DNA from: Legionella tucsonensis
GTDB lineage: Bacteria; Pseudomonadota; Gammaproteobacteria; Legionellales; Legionellaceae
Direction of reading: 5' to 3'
DNA length: 64,000 nucleotides
NCBI RefSeq assembly: GCF_001468035.1
Contig: NZ_LNZA01000008.1
Coordinates: 186,001 to 250,000 of the forward strand
The notes beneath the pieces are model-generated. The model had not been told where the DNA came from, made no database searches, and worked only from the letters and a program-made list of their open reading frames with translations. The position numbers were made by a program, and so were the translations under genes. Shown here piece by piece: positions 38,383-48,097 of this stretch (position 1 is the first letter of the stretch; each line of letters begins with the position of its first letter).

Positions 38383-39240
38383 TTACTCATTTTCTATATA
38401 TTGCCGCAGCTTTTTCATGGCATTTTTTTCAAGCTGCCTAACGCGTTCCGCAGATACCCCGTATTTCTTAGCCAAATCATGCAGCGTTAACTTTTCTTCA
38501 GCTAACCAACGTTGTTGTAAAATATCCTGACTTCGCTCATCCAACTGCTCTAAAGCAAACATCAGCTTCTCACGGCCATGCTCTCCAGTGCTTTCCTTTT
38601 CCAGTAAAGCAGAAGGATCATCATTAGCATTAAATAAATAACGCTCCGGTGCTGTATAAAATTCATCGTGCTCATCCGCATCAGGAGCATCATACGGTGT
38701 ATCCATAGCGTTCAAGCGTTGCTCCATGACTAACACATCTTCACGACTTACACCCAAATCATTTGCTATAGCGGTTACCTCTTCATGACTCATCCAACCC
38801 AAACGATTTTTCATTTGGCGAAGATTAAAAAATAACTTACGCTGGGCTTTGGTTGTTGCAATTTTAACAATACGCCAGTTGCGTAAAACAAATTCATGAA
38901 TTTCTGCTTTTATCCAATGCACTGCAAAGGAAACAAGACGTACACCCATCTTAGGGTCGAAACGTTTTACCGCCTTCATCAAACCAATATTACCTTCCTG
39001 AATCAAATCATTCAGAGGCAAGCCGTATCCCAAATAACCACGAGCTACACGAACAACATAACGCAAATGAGCAAGCACCAAACGCCGTGCAGCCTCAAGG
39101 TCTCCTTCAGCATGAAAACGCTCGGCACAGGCAATTTCTTCCTCTAAAGACAACATAGGAATTTGATTAACCCTGTGGATATAAGCATCAAGACTTCCCA
39201 CGGGTAAATTCATTTCGGCAAGTTGCAAATATTGACTCAT
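38383..39240 (-). CDS. rpoH: RNA polymerase sigma-32 factor
   Basis: RpoH directs transcription of heat-shock genes. Region 2 shows [20 protein letters not shown] and [12 protein letters not shown]. It is followed by the sigma-32-specific RpoH box [12 protein letters not shown], which separates it from other sigma-70 proteins. The C-terminal region 4 HTH reads [19 protein letters not shown]. The 285-residue length is normal. It follows ftsX in the conserved ftsY-ftsE-ftsX-rpoH order, 53 bases downstream. Confidence 0.96.
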   Translation of the reverse strand: MSQYLQLAEMNLPVGSLDAYIHRVNQIPMLSLEEEIACAERFHAEGDLEAARRLVLAHLRYVVRVARGYLGYGLPLNDLIQEGNIGLMKAVKRFDPKMGVRLVSFAVHWIKAEIHEFVLRNWRIVKIATTKAQRKLFFNLRQMKNRLGWMSHEEVTAIANDLGVSREDVLVMEQRLNAMDTPYDAPDADEHDEFYTAPERYLFNANDDPSALLEKESTGEHGREKLMFALEQLDERSQDILQQRWLAEEKLTLHDLAKKYGVSAERVRQLEKNAMKKLRQYIENE

Positions 39241-39293
39241 GCTTCTTTCCTCTAAAAAACCTCTCTGTAAAATAAGGTAAAAATAAGGGGGGC

Positions 39294-40223
39294 TTATAAT
39301 TGGGGCTCAATGGAAGCCAATTGACGTTTTACCGATAAGCGCGCCCCCATCCATCCTAGTATAACTGCAAATAGAACAAGCAGCAAGATCTGTCGCATTG
39401 ACAAACTTTTTAACGGATAGTGCATTTGATATGCAGTCGCCAACTGATTCACAGCAGATTCCAGGCTGAAAATAAAAATATTCACCATAAACACAGCAAA
39501 AACAGCTCCTAAAGCACCATACCAAATCCCCGAATATAAAAAAGGTCTGAGGATAAAAGGATCTTTTGCTCCGATTAACTTTAACACCTGGATTTCTTCT
39601 TGTCGACTATGAAGCGCCAGGCGTAATGTAGTGCCGACAATCATAATCACAGCCATGGCTAATAAGGCGAGTAATGCATCGGCAAACTTGGCAACAAAAC
39701 CTAAAAGCGCATGCAAGCGGCTTATCCATTCCATGTCGACCTTTGCATTTTCCACTTGTGCTACGGTCTGTAATTTCCGTGCCAATAAATCTAATTTTGC
39801 AGGTGAGTCAATGATCAGGGCAGGCACAACATCAACTACTGCAGGCAAAGGGTTTTCAGGAAGATAACGCATGATATCCTGCATCCCTTCTTGCTGGATT
39901 AATTCCGATAAACCTTCACTGGAGGATTTTAAGGAAACTTGAGCTACACCGTCCGTTTCACGCACTTTTTGTAACACAAGCTGGTGCTCCTCTTCAGATA
40001 AGCCGGGTTTTAAATAAAGAGAAATATGCCCGCCCCTCTGCCAGCTTGCAGTTAATTTAGAGATGTTATCGGAAAATACCCAGAAAAGAGCGGGCAAAGC
40101 CAAGGCAATGGCGATCACTATGGAAGTCATCATGGTTGCTAATGGTCTGCGACATAACAAATTTAAACTTTGTATTGACGCTTGTACATGATAAGCAAGG
40201 ATTGCTTGTGCTCGTTTTAACAC
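39294..40223 (-). CDS. ftsX: Cell division ABC transporter permease FtsX
   Basis: FtsX is the inner-membrane partner of FtsE in the divisome and controls peptidoglycan hydrolases. The protein has an N-terminal membrane segment, a periplasmic domain with the [10 protein letters not shown] stretch, and three more hydrophobic segments near the C-terminus. [17 protein letters not shown] is a conserved family block. The 309-residue length fits. It overlaps ftsE by seven bases. Confidence 0.94.
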   Translation of the reverse strand: MLKRAQAILAYHVQASIQSLNLLCRRPLATMMTSIVIAIALALPALFWVFSDNISKLTASWQRGGHISLYLKPGLSEEEHQLVLQKVRETDGVAQVSLKSSSEGLSELIQQEGMQDIMRYLPENPLPAVVDVVPALIIDSPAKLDLLARKLQTVAQVENAKVDMEWISRLHALLGFVAKFADALLALLAMAVIMIVGTTLRLALHSRQEEIQVLKLIGAKDPFILRPFLYSGIWYGALGAVFAVFMVNIFIFSLESAVNQLATAYQMHYPLKSLSMRQILLLVLFAVILGWMGARLSVKRQLASIEPQL

Positions 40224-40867
40224 ATTCGTCCTCCTTTAAGCATGACAATACGATGTTTCATTCCTGCGATCAATGCCAAATCATGTGTGGCAATTAATAT
40301 ACTTACCCCCACTTGATTAAACTGCTCAAAAATAGCCATGATTTCAGCAGAAAGTTTGGGATCAAGATTTCCTGTAGGTTCATCAGCCAATAATAATGCA
40401 GGCTTATGCACTACAGCACGCGCAATTCCTACTCGTTGTTGTTCGCCGCCTGATAAATGGATCGGGAGCATTTTTTCCTTGCTTAATAAACCTACCATAT
40501 CCAAGGCTGCATGCACTCTTTTTCCAATCATGGGATAAGCCATACCTTGAATTTGCAAGGGTAGAGCTACATTATCAAATACTGTTCGGTCATTAAGTAA
40601 ATAAGGTGATTGAAAAGTAATTCCCAGTTGGCTACGGTGGGCAGCCACATCACGTTTTTTTAACTGGTTCAGACGCAAACCATTTACACTCAACTGACCT
40701 GAAGTAGGCCATTCTAAAAGAGCGATCAATTTAAGTAAGGTACTTTTTCCTGCGCCTGAATGCCCAGTAAGAAAAACCATTTCCCCTTTTTGCAAGGAAA
40801 AATTTACTTGGCTTAACGCTTCAAAACCACCTGGATAACGTTTAGTCACTTGGTCAAATGTGATCAT
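40217..40867 (-). CDS. ftsE: Cell division ATP-binding protein FtsE
   Basis: FtsE is the ABC ATPase of the FtsEX complex. Walker A is GHSGAGKST, the ABC signature LSGGEQQR, and Walker B LLLADEPTGNLD. The start at the ATG at 40867 (MITFDQVTKRYPGG) gives 216 residues, the usual size, and lies inside the 3' end of ftsY. The ATG at 40900 would add 11 residues within ftsY and was not used. Confidence 0.95.
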   Translation of the reverse strand: MITFDQVTKRYPGGFEALSQVNFSLQKGEMVFLTGHSGAGKSTLLKLIALLEWPTSGQLSVNGLRLNQLKKRDVAAHRSQLGITFQSPYLLNDRTVFDNVALPLQIQGMAYPMIGKRVHAALDMVGLLSKEKMLPIHLSGGEQQRVGIARAVVHKPALLLADEPTGNLDPKLSAEIMAIFEQFNQVGVSILIATHDLALIAGMKHRIVMLKGGRMC

Positions 40868-41906
40868 TGAATAGTGCACCAACAAATTGCGCAGCATCAA
40901 AGGGTCGTAAATCCTCTATCCCTTCACCAATCCCTATATAACGAAAAGGTATTCCTAATTCATTAGCAATAGCGAACAAAATTCCACCTTTAGCTGTACC
41001 ATCCAATTTAGTCATGGTAATTCCAGTTAGACCAATTGCTTCATGAAATTGTTGTGCTTGAACCAACGCATTTTGCCCTATGCTTGCATCCAATATCAAC
41101 ATTGTCTCATGAGGAGCATCGGGACAAAGTTTCTGCAACACACGCTTTACTTTTTTCAATTCGTCCATCAAATTGCCCTGTGTATGCAACCGACCTGCAG
41201 TATCAGCGATTAAAACATCCATCTTACGCGCTTTTGCTGCTTGCAGCGCATCAAAAATCACCGAAGCACTATCTGCTCCTGTATGTTGAGCAATTACCGG
41301 GATATCATTTCGCTCCCCCCAAACATGCAATTGTTCCACTGCTGCTGCTCTAAAAGTATCTCCCGCCGCCAACATGACTTTCTTGCCTTGTTGCTGAAAT
41401 TGTTTCGCCAGTTTTCCTATAGTCGTTGTTTTACCTGCACCATTCACTCCGACCATTAAGATCACAAAAGGAGAATGATCTGCCGTTTCTAAAGTTAAAG
41501 ATTGATTATTCTGACTTAAAATCGTTTGTAAATGAGATTTCAGCGACTCATAAACAGCGTTGCCATCGGATAACTGTTTACGAGCTAAGTTTTCAGTCAA
41601 TTGATTCAGTACAGTTTGTGTTGTCTCCATCCCTAAATCAGCACTAACTAAAAGCATTTCTAACTCATCCAATAAATCCTGGCTGATTTCTTTTTTACCT
41701 AATAATAATCGGCCAATTCCATCACCAAGCTGGTGACGGGTTTTACTTAGTCCTTTCCTGAAACGTGCAAAAAATCCTTCTTTTGCGGGCTCTTGTTCCT
41801 GTTTAATTTCTTCTACAGGCGCTTGAGACAACGAGTCAGTAGTACTTTGTGAATGATTGTCCTCTACAGAGGTGGAATCATGACTTCGTTTAAACCATTT
41901 AATCAT
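40854..41906 (-). CDS. ftsY: Signal recognition particle receptor FtsY
   Basis: FtsY receives SRP-bound ribosomes at the membrane. An acidic, Gln/Glu-rich A region precedes the NG domain. The GTPase motifs are GVNGAGKTT, DTAGRLHT and TKLDGTAKGG, and the insertion-box block ARKMDVLIADTAG is visible. The 350-residue length is normal. It is divergent from the M16 peptidase gene and heads ftsY-ftsE-ftsX. Confidence 0.97.
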   Translation of the reverse strand: MIKWFKRSHDSTSVEDNHSQSTTDSLSQAPVEEIKQEQEPAKEGFFARFRKGLSKTRHQLGDGIGRLLLGKKEISQDLLDELEMLLVSADLGMETTQTVLNQLTENLARKQLSDGNAVYESLKSHLQTILSQNNQSLTLETADHSPFVILMVGVNGAGKTTTIGKLAKQFQQQGKKVMLAAGDTFRAAAVEQLHVWGERNDIPVIAQHTGADSASVIFDALQAAKARKMDVLIADTAGRLHTQGNLMDELKKVKRVLQKLCPDAPHETMLILDASIGQNALVQAQQFHEAIGLTGITMTKLDGTAKGGILFAIANELGIPFRYIGIGEGIEDLRPFDAAQFVGALFNDHI

Positions 41907-41967
41907 ATAGTGTACAAATCCTGAAAAATATGAAATTCTATCATCTTTTTTACTTTGAGGTTAAGTT

Positions 41968-43290
41968 GTGCGCAAAATACTCTTTACTTTACTCATGGTA
42001 CTATCTTGCCAGACCTTTAGCCAAGTGCAAGAGTTTACGTTGAATAATGGATTAAAAATATTGGTTAAAGAAGATCACCGGGCGCCTATTGCTATATCCA
42101 TGATTTGGTATAACGTGGGATCCGCTGATGAACCAGGTGGAATTACCGGTGTATCCCATGCGATGGAACATATGATGTTTAAAGGTACTGAAAAATTCCC
42201 TTTAGGTGTCTTTTCCAAAACTATAGCTGCAATTGGCGGCCAAGCTAATGCATTTACTCATAATGATTACACCGCTTTTTTTGAAAAAACAGCTGCTTCA
42301 AAACTTGCTACCAGTTTTGAACTGGAAGCGGATCGCATGAATCATTTGCTTCTTGATGCTAATGAATTTGCCAAAGAAATTAAAGTAATCCAGGAAGAAC
42401 GACGTCTTCGAACCGAAGATAATCCACAAGCACTTGCCTTTGAACGTTTTCTGGCAACGGCGCATCTAAGCGCTCCTTATCATCATCCTGTTATTGGCTG
42501 GATGAGTGATCTGAAACACATGTCCGTTGAAGACTTAAGAGAATGGTATAAAAAATATTATGCACCTAACAATGCGACCCTGGTTATCGTGGGAGATGTT
42601 AACCCAGAGAATGTCCGCACTTTGGCAGAAAATTATTTCGGCGCATTGCCAAAACACCCCATTCCTGCAAGACGATTACAAAAAGAGCCACCTGCATTAG
42701 GTCAAAAGATTGTTCATATTCAAGCCTCAGCAAAACTGCCTTTATTGATGATGGGTTATACCGTCCCTAGTGTAAATACTGCTAAAAAAGATTATGAGCC
42801 TTATGCTTTGGAAATCATCGCCGGAATTTTGGACGCAGGTGAAAGTGCTCGTTTTTCCAAAAATCTGATTCGTGGCAAACATATTGCTACAGGTGCAGAT
42901 ACCTATTATAACCCTTACACAAGATATCAAACCCAATTTATCATTTATGGATCTCCAAGCCAAAACCATACAATAAGTGATTTACAAAATGAGCTTTTTA
43001 ACGAGATCAATGATTTGAAAAAAAATCAGGTTACTGATCAGGAATTGCAACGAGTTAAACATCAAATCATTGCTCAGAAAACCTTTGAGAAGGATTCAAT
43101 TTTCGGACAAGCCTCAGAATTAGGTTTGTTAGAAACAATTGGGGTTGGTTGGCAAAAAGCAGATGAGTATACTAAAGCAATCAATGTAATTACACCACAA
43201 CAAGTTCAGCAAACTGCCCAACGTTATTTTCAGGAAAATAATATGACGACAGCACTATTAGAACCTCAACCACAAAGGGCTACACCATGA
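41968..43290 (+). CDS. M16 family zinc peptidase, catalytic partner
   Basis: The 440-residue protein has a signal peptide (LFTLLMVLSCQTFSQ) and the inverted zinc motif HAMEH at residues 64-68 with a downstream glutamate in ELEADRMNHLL. It lacks an obvious C-terminal R/Y substrate motif. Translation starts at GTG with GAGG upstream. Its stop overlaps the start of the next M16 gene (ATGA). In M16B enzymes, catalytic and substrate-binding residues can lie on separate subunits, which fits this pair. It is probably periplasmic. Confidence 0.9.
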   Translation: MRKILFTLLMVLSCQTFSQVQEFTLNNGLKILVKEDHRAPIAISMIWYNVGSADEPGGITGVSHAMEHMMFKGTEKFPLGVFSKTIAAIGGQANAFTHNDYTAFFEKTAASKLATSFELEADRMNHLLLDANEFAKEIKVIQEERRLRTEDNPQALAFERFLATAHLSAPYHHPVIGWMSDLKHMSVEDLREWYKKYYAPNNATLVIVGDVNPENVRTLAENYFGALPKHPIPARRLQKEPPALGQKIVHIQASAKLPLLMMGYTVPSVNTAKKDYEPYALEIIAGILDAGESARFSKNLIRGKHIATGADTYYNPYTRYQTQFIIYGSPSQNHTISDLQNELFNEINDLKKNQVTDQELQRVKHQIIAQKTFEKDSIFGQASELGLLETIGVGWQKADEYTKAINVITPQQVQQTAQRYFQENNMTTALLEPQPQRATP

Positions 43291-44591
43291 GAATTTTTAG
43301 CGCATGTATTCTAACATTACTTATTGGACTGTCATATACAACGTCAGCAAGTACATTCAAAATAGAAAAATGGCTCACCAAAAATGGTGTTCAGGTCATT
43401 TTTTATCCCACTATGGAAGTGCCTATGCTCGATGTCAGCTTAGCTTTCGCGGCAGGATCAGCATATGATGGAGATCAATATGGTCTAAGTGCCTTGACCA
43501 GTCGTTTGATGAATCAGGGAAATGCAGGACGAGACGCAACAGCAATAGCCGAATCGCTCGCGGATGTTGGTGCTCAATATAAAGCTGAGGTCAACCGAGA
43601 TATGGTTATATTTAACCTCAGAACTCTAGTCGCCAAAGACGCATTGACTAAAGCAAGTTCTACCTTTGCACAAATCATTAACCATCCAGACTTTCTTGAT
43701 TATGAGTTTTCAAGAGAGAAAAAACAGCAGATGATGGCCATAGAGCAGCGACAGGAATCGTCTGAAGAAGTTGCCAATCTCCATTTTTTTCAAGCCTTAT
43801 ATAAACAACATCCTTATGCACATCCTGTTAATGGAACAAGCGAGACCGTTAAAGCAATTAATATGAGTCAGGTAATTGAATTCAATAAACGCTATTATGT
43901 TGCCAAAAATGCGATCTTAGTTATGGTAGGTGCAATTGATAGTAAGACAGCACATCAGCTTGCCGATCAACTCATCCAAGAACTTCCAGAGGGACAGCCA
44001 GCACCCCCAATTCCCAAAGCCACACAATTAACTCAAGCAGAGTCAATAAATCTTCCATTTTCATCCTCACAAACTGTGATACGACTCGGTCAGATCGGTA
44101 TTGATCATCATGACCCAAATTACTTTCCGCTAATCGTAGGGAATTATATTTTAGGAGGAGGAGCTTTAGTTTCTCGACTCGCTATAGAAGTCAGAGAAAA
44201 ACAAGGTTTGACTTATGGTATAGACAGCCAGTTTGTTCCTATGTCGGGGAAAGGACCTTTTCTCATCAGCCTATCAACAAAAAATGAACAAACAAAAGAT
44301 GCATTAGATATTATTCAAAATGTTTTACGAACTTACATTGATAAAGGTCCAACTGATGAAGAGATGATTGCGGCGAAACAATACCTTACAGGGAGTTTCC
44401 CACTTTCTTTATCAGGTAATCGCAGTATTGCCAGTATCTTATTGCGAATGACTTTTTATCAACTGCCTGAAGATTTTCTTGACACCTATCTTGCTCGCAT
44501 CAATGCGGTATCTGGTGAACAAGTAGCACAAGCATTCAAACAACAAGTTAATCTCGATAAATTATTACTGATCACTGTAGGTAAATCGTGA
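43287..44591 (+). CDS. M16 family peptidase-like protein, non-catalytic partner
   Basis: The 434-residue protein has a signal peptide and the M16 fold pattern, but the zinc motif is gone: the corresponding region reads LTSRLMNQG with no H-x-x-E-H. It keeps the C-terminal R/Y block VREKQGLTYGI, which binds substrate in M16 enzymes. This complements the preceding protein and suggests an obligate heterodimer. It overlaps rsmD by four bases (GTGA). Confidence 0.88.
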   Translation: MRIFSACILTLLIGLSYTTSASTFKIEKWLTKNGVQVIFYPTMEVPMLDVSLAFAAGSAYDGDQYGLSALTSRLMNQGNAGRDATAIAESLADVGAQYKAEVNRDMVIFNLRTLVAKDALTKASSTFAQIINHPDFLDYEFSREKKQQMMAIEQRQESSEEVANLHFFQALYKQHPYAHPVNGTSETVKAINMSQVIEFNKRYYVAKNAILVMVGAIDSKTAHQLADQLIQELPEGQPAPPIPKATQLTQAESINLPFSSSQTVIRLGQIGIDHHDPNYFPLIVGNYILGGGALVSRLAIEVREKQGLTYGIDSQFVPMSGKGPFLISLSTKNEQTKDALDIIQNVLRTYIDKGPTDEEMIAAKQYLTGSFPLSLSGNRSIASILLRMTFYQLPEDFLDTYLARINAVSGEQVAQAFKQQVNLDKLLLITVGKS

Positions 44592-45136
44592 AACAAATTG
44601 TTCGCATTATAGGAGGATTATATCGAGGAAAAAAATTACATTTCCCAGATGTAGAGGGTTTACGCCCCACTCCAGATCGCGTGCGTGAGACTTTATTTAA
44701 CTGGCTCATGCATGACATTAGAGAAGCACGCTGCCTGGATGCTTTTGCAGGCAGTGGCGCTTTGGGTCTAGAAGCATTTTCCAGAGGAGCTACGCGAGTT
44801 GTTTTTCTTGAGCAATCACCTAAAGCTTATGCTCATTTACAAAAAATAATCGCTTCGTTTAACAGCTCAAAGCTTAAACTCCTACACACAGATGCAGTAC
44901 AGTATCTACAGCGCAAACAAGAAGAATTTGATATAATTTTTCTGGACCCTCCTTTTGCACAAAATTATCTCCTTCAATGCATTTCGAATATAACACAAAG
45001 CAATATTCTCAAACCTGGAGGTCTTGTTTATTTAGAATCACCAACTGCGATTCAGTTGGATGAAAAACATTGGCAACAAATAAAACAGAAACAAGCAGGG
45101 CAAGTTGTCTATTCATTATTTGAAAAATTAAATTAA
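44588..45136 (+). CDS. rsmD: 16S rRNA (guanine-966 N2)-methyltransferase
   Basis: RsmD methylates G966 of 16S rRNA in the assembled 30S subunit. IIGGLYRGKKL and LRPTPDRVRETLFNWL open the protein. LDAFAGSGALGLEAFSRGA is the SAM-binding motif, and FLDPPF is the N-methyltransferase catalytic motif. It starts at a GTG within the last codons of the M16 gene. The 182-residue length is standard. Confidence 0.95.
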   Translation: MKQIVRIIGGLYRGKKLHFPDVEGLRPTPDRVRETLFNWLMHDIREARCLDAFAGSGALGLEAFSRGATRVVFLEQSPKAYAHLQKIIASFNSSKLKLLHTDAVQYLQRKQEEFDIIFLDPPFAQNYLLQCISNITQSNILKPGGLVYLESPTAIQLDEKHWQQIKQKQAGQVVYSLFEKLN

Positions 45137-45228
45137 TTTTTTCTATGCACCCAGTCTACACTGTAATTAAAACATGAATCTTCTAAAACCATTTCTGTTT
45201 AAATTCATGCAATTCCTCTTCTATAGGC

Positions 45229-45257
45229 TTGACAAGCAGCTTGGCTCCTGTTTCAAT
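45229..45257 (+). promoter_or_regulatory. Candidate promoter of dotDCB
   Basis: TTGACA at 45229-45234 is followed after 17 bases by TTCAAT, a moderate -10. It lies 35 bases before the dotD start. This is a pattern match only. Confidence 0.35.
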
Positions 45258-45291
45258 CAAACGAATATTCTCAGACATTAAAGAACATTGA

Positions 45292-45783
45292 ATGAACAAT
45301 AAGCTTCTCATGCTATTTATTGCCTCAGTCCTGCTTGTGGGTTGTAAACATGGTGGAGTACTCTTTAAAAAACCACCAGTCAACAATCCTAGTGATGATG
45401 CTACGATTAAATTAGCAGAAGCAGCAGTATCTGTAAGCGATTCCATGCATGAAATGGCACGAATTGAAAAAGTAATTCTACCACCGCCTGTAGATAATGC
45501 ACTCACGATACCAAATGCGTACAACTTACAAGCTAGAGCAAGTGTAGATTGGTCTGGACCTATTGAGGAGTTAACCGCCCGCATTGCCAAATCAGCTCAC
45601 TTCAGGCTTCGTGTTTTAGGGAAAGCGCCTCCACTTCCAGTTTTAATTAGTCTTAACATTAAAGATGAAAGTTTAGCTGAAATCCTGCGTGATATTGATT
45701 ACCAAGCTGGTAAAAAAGCCTATATTCACGTTTATCCTAACAGTCAGGTTGTAGAATTACGCTATGCCAAAATTTATTCGTAG
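45292..45783 (+). CDS. dotD: Dot/Icm outer-membrane core lipoprotein DotD
   Basis: DotD is a lipoprotein that, with DotC, targets DotH to the outer membrane in the type IVB core complex. The signal peptide ends in a lipobox LVGC (Cys18). The C-terminal half (EELTARIAKSAHFRLRVLG, then LAEILRDIDYQAG) is the secretin N-domain-like fold of DotD. The 163-residue length equals that remembered for L. pneumophila. It overlaps dotC by 20 bases. Confidence 0.95.
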   Translation: MNNKLLMLFIASVLLVGCKHGGVLFKKPPVNNPSDDATIKLAEAAVSVSDSMHEMARIEKVILPPPVDNALTIPNAYNLQARASVDWSGPIEELTARIAKSAHFRLRVLGKAPPLPVLISLNIKDESLAEILRDIDYQAGKKAYIHVYPNSQVVELRYAKIYS

Positions 45784-46696
45784 CTTTATAGTTGTAGTAT
45801 TGTCTGCTTTACTGCTTGCATGTCACTCATCAAAATATATGGGAGACACCAGCTCATTAGCAGGGCTGCAGGCTATGGCTAATGTGAATGTAAAGGACCG
45901 AAACAAAAGGCAAAAAGGTAAGATTCGTCAAATGGCTTTGAAAGAAACCGCTTTAAGCCTTGGCGCTCAGGCAGGGCTAGCGAATCGAGCCAAAATTATT
46001 GATGAGCATCTTATAAGACAATCGCGCAGACTCGATGCGATTTATGATTTTAATTCTTTGCTTCTAGAACATAACATTTTGCCCCCCGTACTCTTAGAAG
46101 GCAGGAACACCCTCAATCTTGCTGATACGCAAACCATTCGCATTTCTGATCGTACATATAAAGTTGCAAAACAAGCCCATTTTGTCACAACTCCCCCAAC
46201 TTGGCGACAATACTTATGGCTGGATTATGTAAAACCGGAATATCCTCACTATACTCTCTTGCCTAAAACCAAGCTAGAGAAAAAAATATGGTGCATTTAT
46301 GTAGCAAGAGGCTGGAAAAATGGTATTGATCAAGCAAATACTATTCTTGAGGAAAACATAGCCAGAATTAAAGAAGATTTTGGCGGAATGATTCTTTATA
46401 GAAAATTATTAGCCATGAATATGATTTCCCCTCCTTATGTCTCTCATACAGACTTGGGTATAACAGGTGATGCCTCAGAAATTCATATTGATGATAGAGT
46501 ATTAAGAATTACTGCGTTACCCGCTCTGAATGTGAATAGTGAACAATGGCGGGCAGCGGTTTCCAAAGATGAAAATGCCTTGGAACGATTCAAAAACATG
46601 GAAAAATTGGCAAATCGTTCTAAAATTATAATAACAGATAAATCCTGGCAGCCTACGATTGCTCCAGTTAACGATAACAACAGAATTCGCCAATAA
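45764..46696 (+). CDS. dotC: Dot/Icm outer-membrane core lipoprotein DotC
   Basis: DotC cooperates with DotD to place DotH in the outer membrane. The signal peptide ends in the lipobox LLAC (Cys20). The body contains MALKETALSLGAQAGLANRAKII, LPPVLLEGRN (cited in part for recognition) and TWRQYLWLDY, family blocks of DotC. The 310 residues are near the known size. It begins inside dotD and ends three bases before dotB, forming a compact operon. Confidence 0.95.
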   Translation: MPKFIRSFIVVVLSALLLACHSSKYMGDTSSLAGLQAMANVNVKDRNKRQKGKIRQMALKETALSLGAQAGLANRAKIIDEHLIRQSRRLDAIYDFNSLLLEHNILPPVLLEGRNTLNLADTQTIRISDRTYKVAKQAHFVTTPPTWRQYLWLDYVKPEYPHYTLLPKTKLEKKIWCIYVARGWKNGIDQANTILEENIARIKEDFGGMILYRKLLAMNMISPPYVSHTDLGITGDASEIHIDDRVLRITALPALNVNSEQWRAAVSKDENALERFKNMEKLANRSKIIITDKSWQPTIAPVNDNNRIRQ

Positions 46697-46699
46697 AGT

Positions 46700-47836
46700 A
46701 TGAACAATAATACTCATTTAAATTTAATGCCCGATGAGCCAACACGTTTTACTCCGCTCTTCATGGATAAAATGTTGGAGCATACTGAACGTTTAAATGC
46801 TTCTGATATTACCATCCAAACAGGCGAACCTATTTATGCAGAGGTCTATGGAAAACTATTGCGGATTACCAACCGTCGCCTGTCTAATACGGAACTCGGC
46901 GATTTAATTAATGCAATATACGGGCCCAATGCTACAACCCAGCTTCTTTCAGGTAAAGACATCGATACTCACTATGAATTTCGACCTAATCGTGGTGTTA
47001 GATATCGCTATAGGGTGAATGGGACAGCATGTCTTGTAGAAGGTCATGATGCAATTCAGATTACGCTAAGAACTATTCCTACGACTCCTCCCAGACTCGA
47101 AACCATGAATCTACCTGATAATGTGCTTGAAGCAGTTGCACCTCAAGAAGGAATTGTCTTTATTACGGGTGCAACAGGTTCAGGTAAATCCACTTTGTTG
47201 GCCTCGATTATTCGCGACTTAATCGAATCAGAGGATTCAAATCGCAAAGTATTGACCTATGAATCTCCTATCGAATTTGTTTATGATGAAATTGAAACAA
47301 TATCCTCGGTAGTTAGTCAATCAGAAATTCCTCGCCACTTACCAAGCTTTGCTGATGGGGTGAGAAATGCTTTACGTCGTAAACCTCGTTTAATCATGGT
47401 GGGTGAATGTAGAGATGCAGAAACAATTAGTGCCGCATTGGAAGCAGCACTTACTGGACACCCAGTATATACAACCTTGCACACTTCAGGCGTTGCTGAA
47501 ACCATGCGCCGTCTTGTAACCTCATTTTCTGGTGAAGAGCGCTTAGGAAGAACTATTGATATTTTAGAGACAATCAGGCTGTGTATTTGGCAAAAACTTG
47601 TACCTACTGTAGATGAAAAAAGGGTAGCGTTGAGAGAGTATTTAGTTTTTGATGAAGAGGTTCGAGATATTTTACTTGAAAGTGATCCTAATGATGTAAC
47701 CTCTGCTACACGTAAATTGGTACGACAAAAGGGCCAACTTATGACTTGGGATGCAAAAGCAAAATTTGAACAGGGTATTATCAGCGAGCGCGTATACAAA
47801 TTAATTATTGCTGGAGCCAAAGAATACCAGCAATAA
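46700..47836 (+). CDS. dotB: Dot/Icm cytoplasmic ATPase DotB
   Basis: DotB is a PilT/VirB11-like hexameric ATPase that is recruited to the Dot/Icm channel and energises secretion. Walker A is GATGSGKST (residues 157-165). The Asp box YESPIEFVYDE, Walker B IMVGECRDAETI and the His box GHPVYTTLHTSG follow. The 378-residue length matches the family. It is the last gene of dotDCB and is followed by a MITE-like element rather than a clear terminator. Confidence 0.97.
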   Translation: MNNNTHLNLMPDEPTRFTPLFMDKMLEHTERLNASDITIQTGEPIYAEVYGKLLRITNRRLSNTELGDLINAIYGPNATTQLLSGKDIDTHYEFRPNRGVRYRYRVNGTACLVEGHDAIQITLRTIPTTPPRLETMNLPDNVLEAVAPQEGIVFITGATGSGKSTLLASIIRDLIESEDSNRKVLTYESPIEFVYDEIETISSVVSQSEIPRHLPSFADGVRNALRRKPRLIMVGECRDAETISAALEAALTGHPVYTTLHTSGVAETMRRLVTSFSGEERLGRTIDILETIRLCIWQKLVPTVDEKRVALREYLVFDEEVRDILLESDPNDVTSATRKLVRQKGQLMTWDAKAKFEQGIISERVYKLIIAGAKEYQQ

Positions 47837-47957
47837 GCTCAAATTTTTTATCTTCCTTCCTTTTGAGAAATTACATACAACTTTATATATATCTACTGCT
47901 CTTTATCGATTAAGCGCAATTTAAACTATAATTTTAAAAGAAGGTATGATTTTTTTT

Positions 47958-48088
47958 TATAGCATTACCCACTAACCTTTAGACAAGGTACAAGTGAATA
48001 AGGTGAAGGAGTGTACTCAAGTGCATAACTGAAGCCGAACGAGCTTGCAACGCAGTATAAAATTCAGTGGGGGAAGCTTATAGCACTT
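47958..48088. repeat. MITE-like element family 2, copy B
   Basis: The core GAGCTTGCAACGCAGTATAA at 48041-48060 and CAAGTGAAT at 47991-47999 are shared with copy A at 10.3 kb. The termini are imperfect inverted repeats: TATAGCATTACCCACT on the left and, in reverse, GCTATAAGCTTCCCCCACT on the right. It ends ten bases before the DRE-TIM gene and so forms its leader. Confidence 0.72.
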
Positions 48089-48097
48089 GGGAATCAT

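Noticed and set aside
40396-40596. Small plus-strand frame inside ftsE
   Set aside because: It is antisense to an ABC ATPase with all motifs intact.
45183-45590. 135-codon minus-strand frame overlapping dotD
   Set aside because: It is antisense to a firmly identified gene and has no recognisable protein features.
47317-47820. 167-codon minus-strand frame within dotB
   Set aside because: It is a shadow frame of dotB with a low-complexity Ser/Val-rich translation and no start context.
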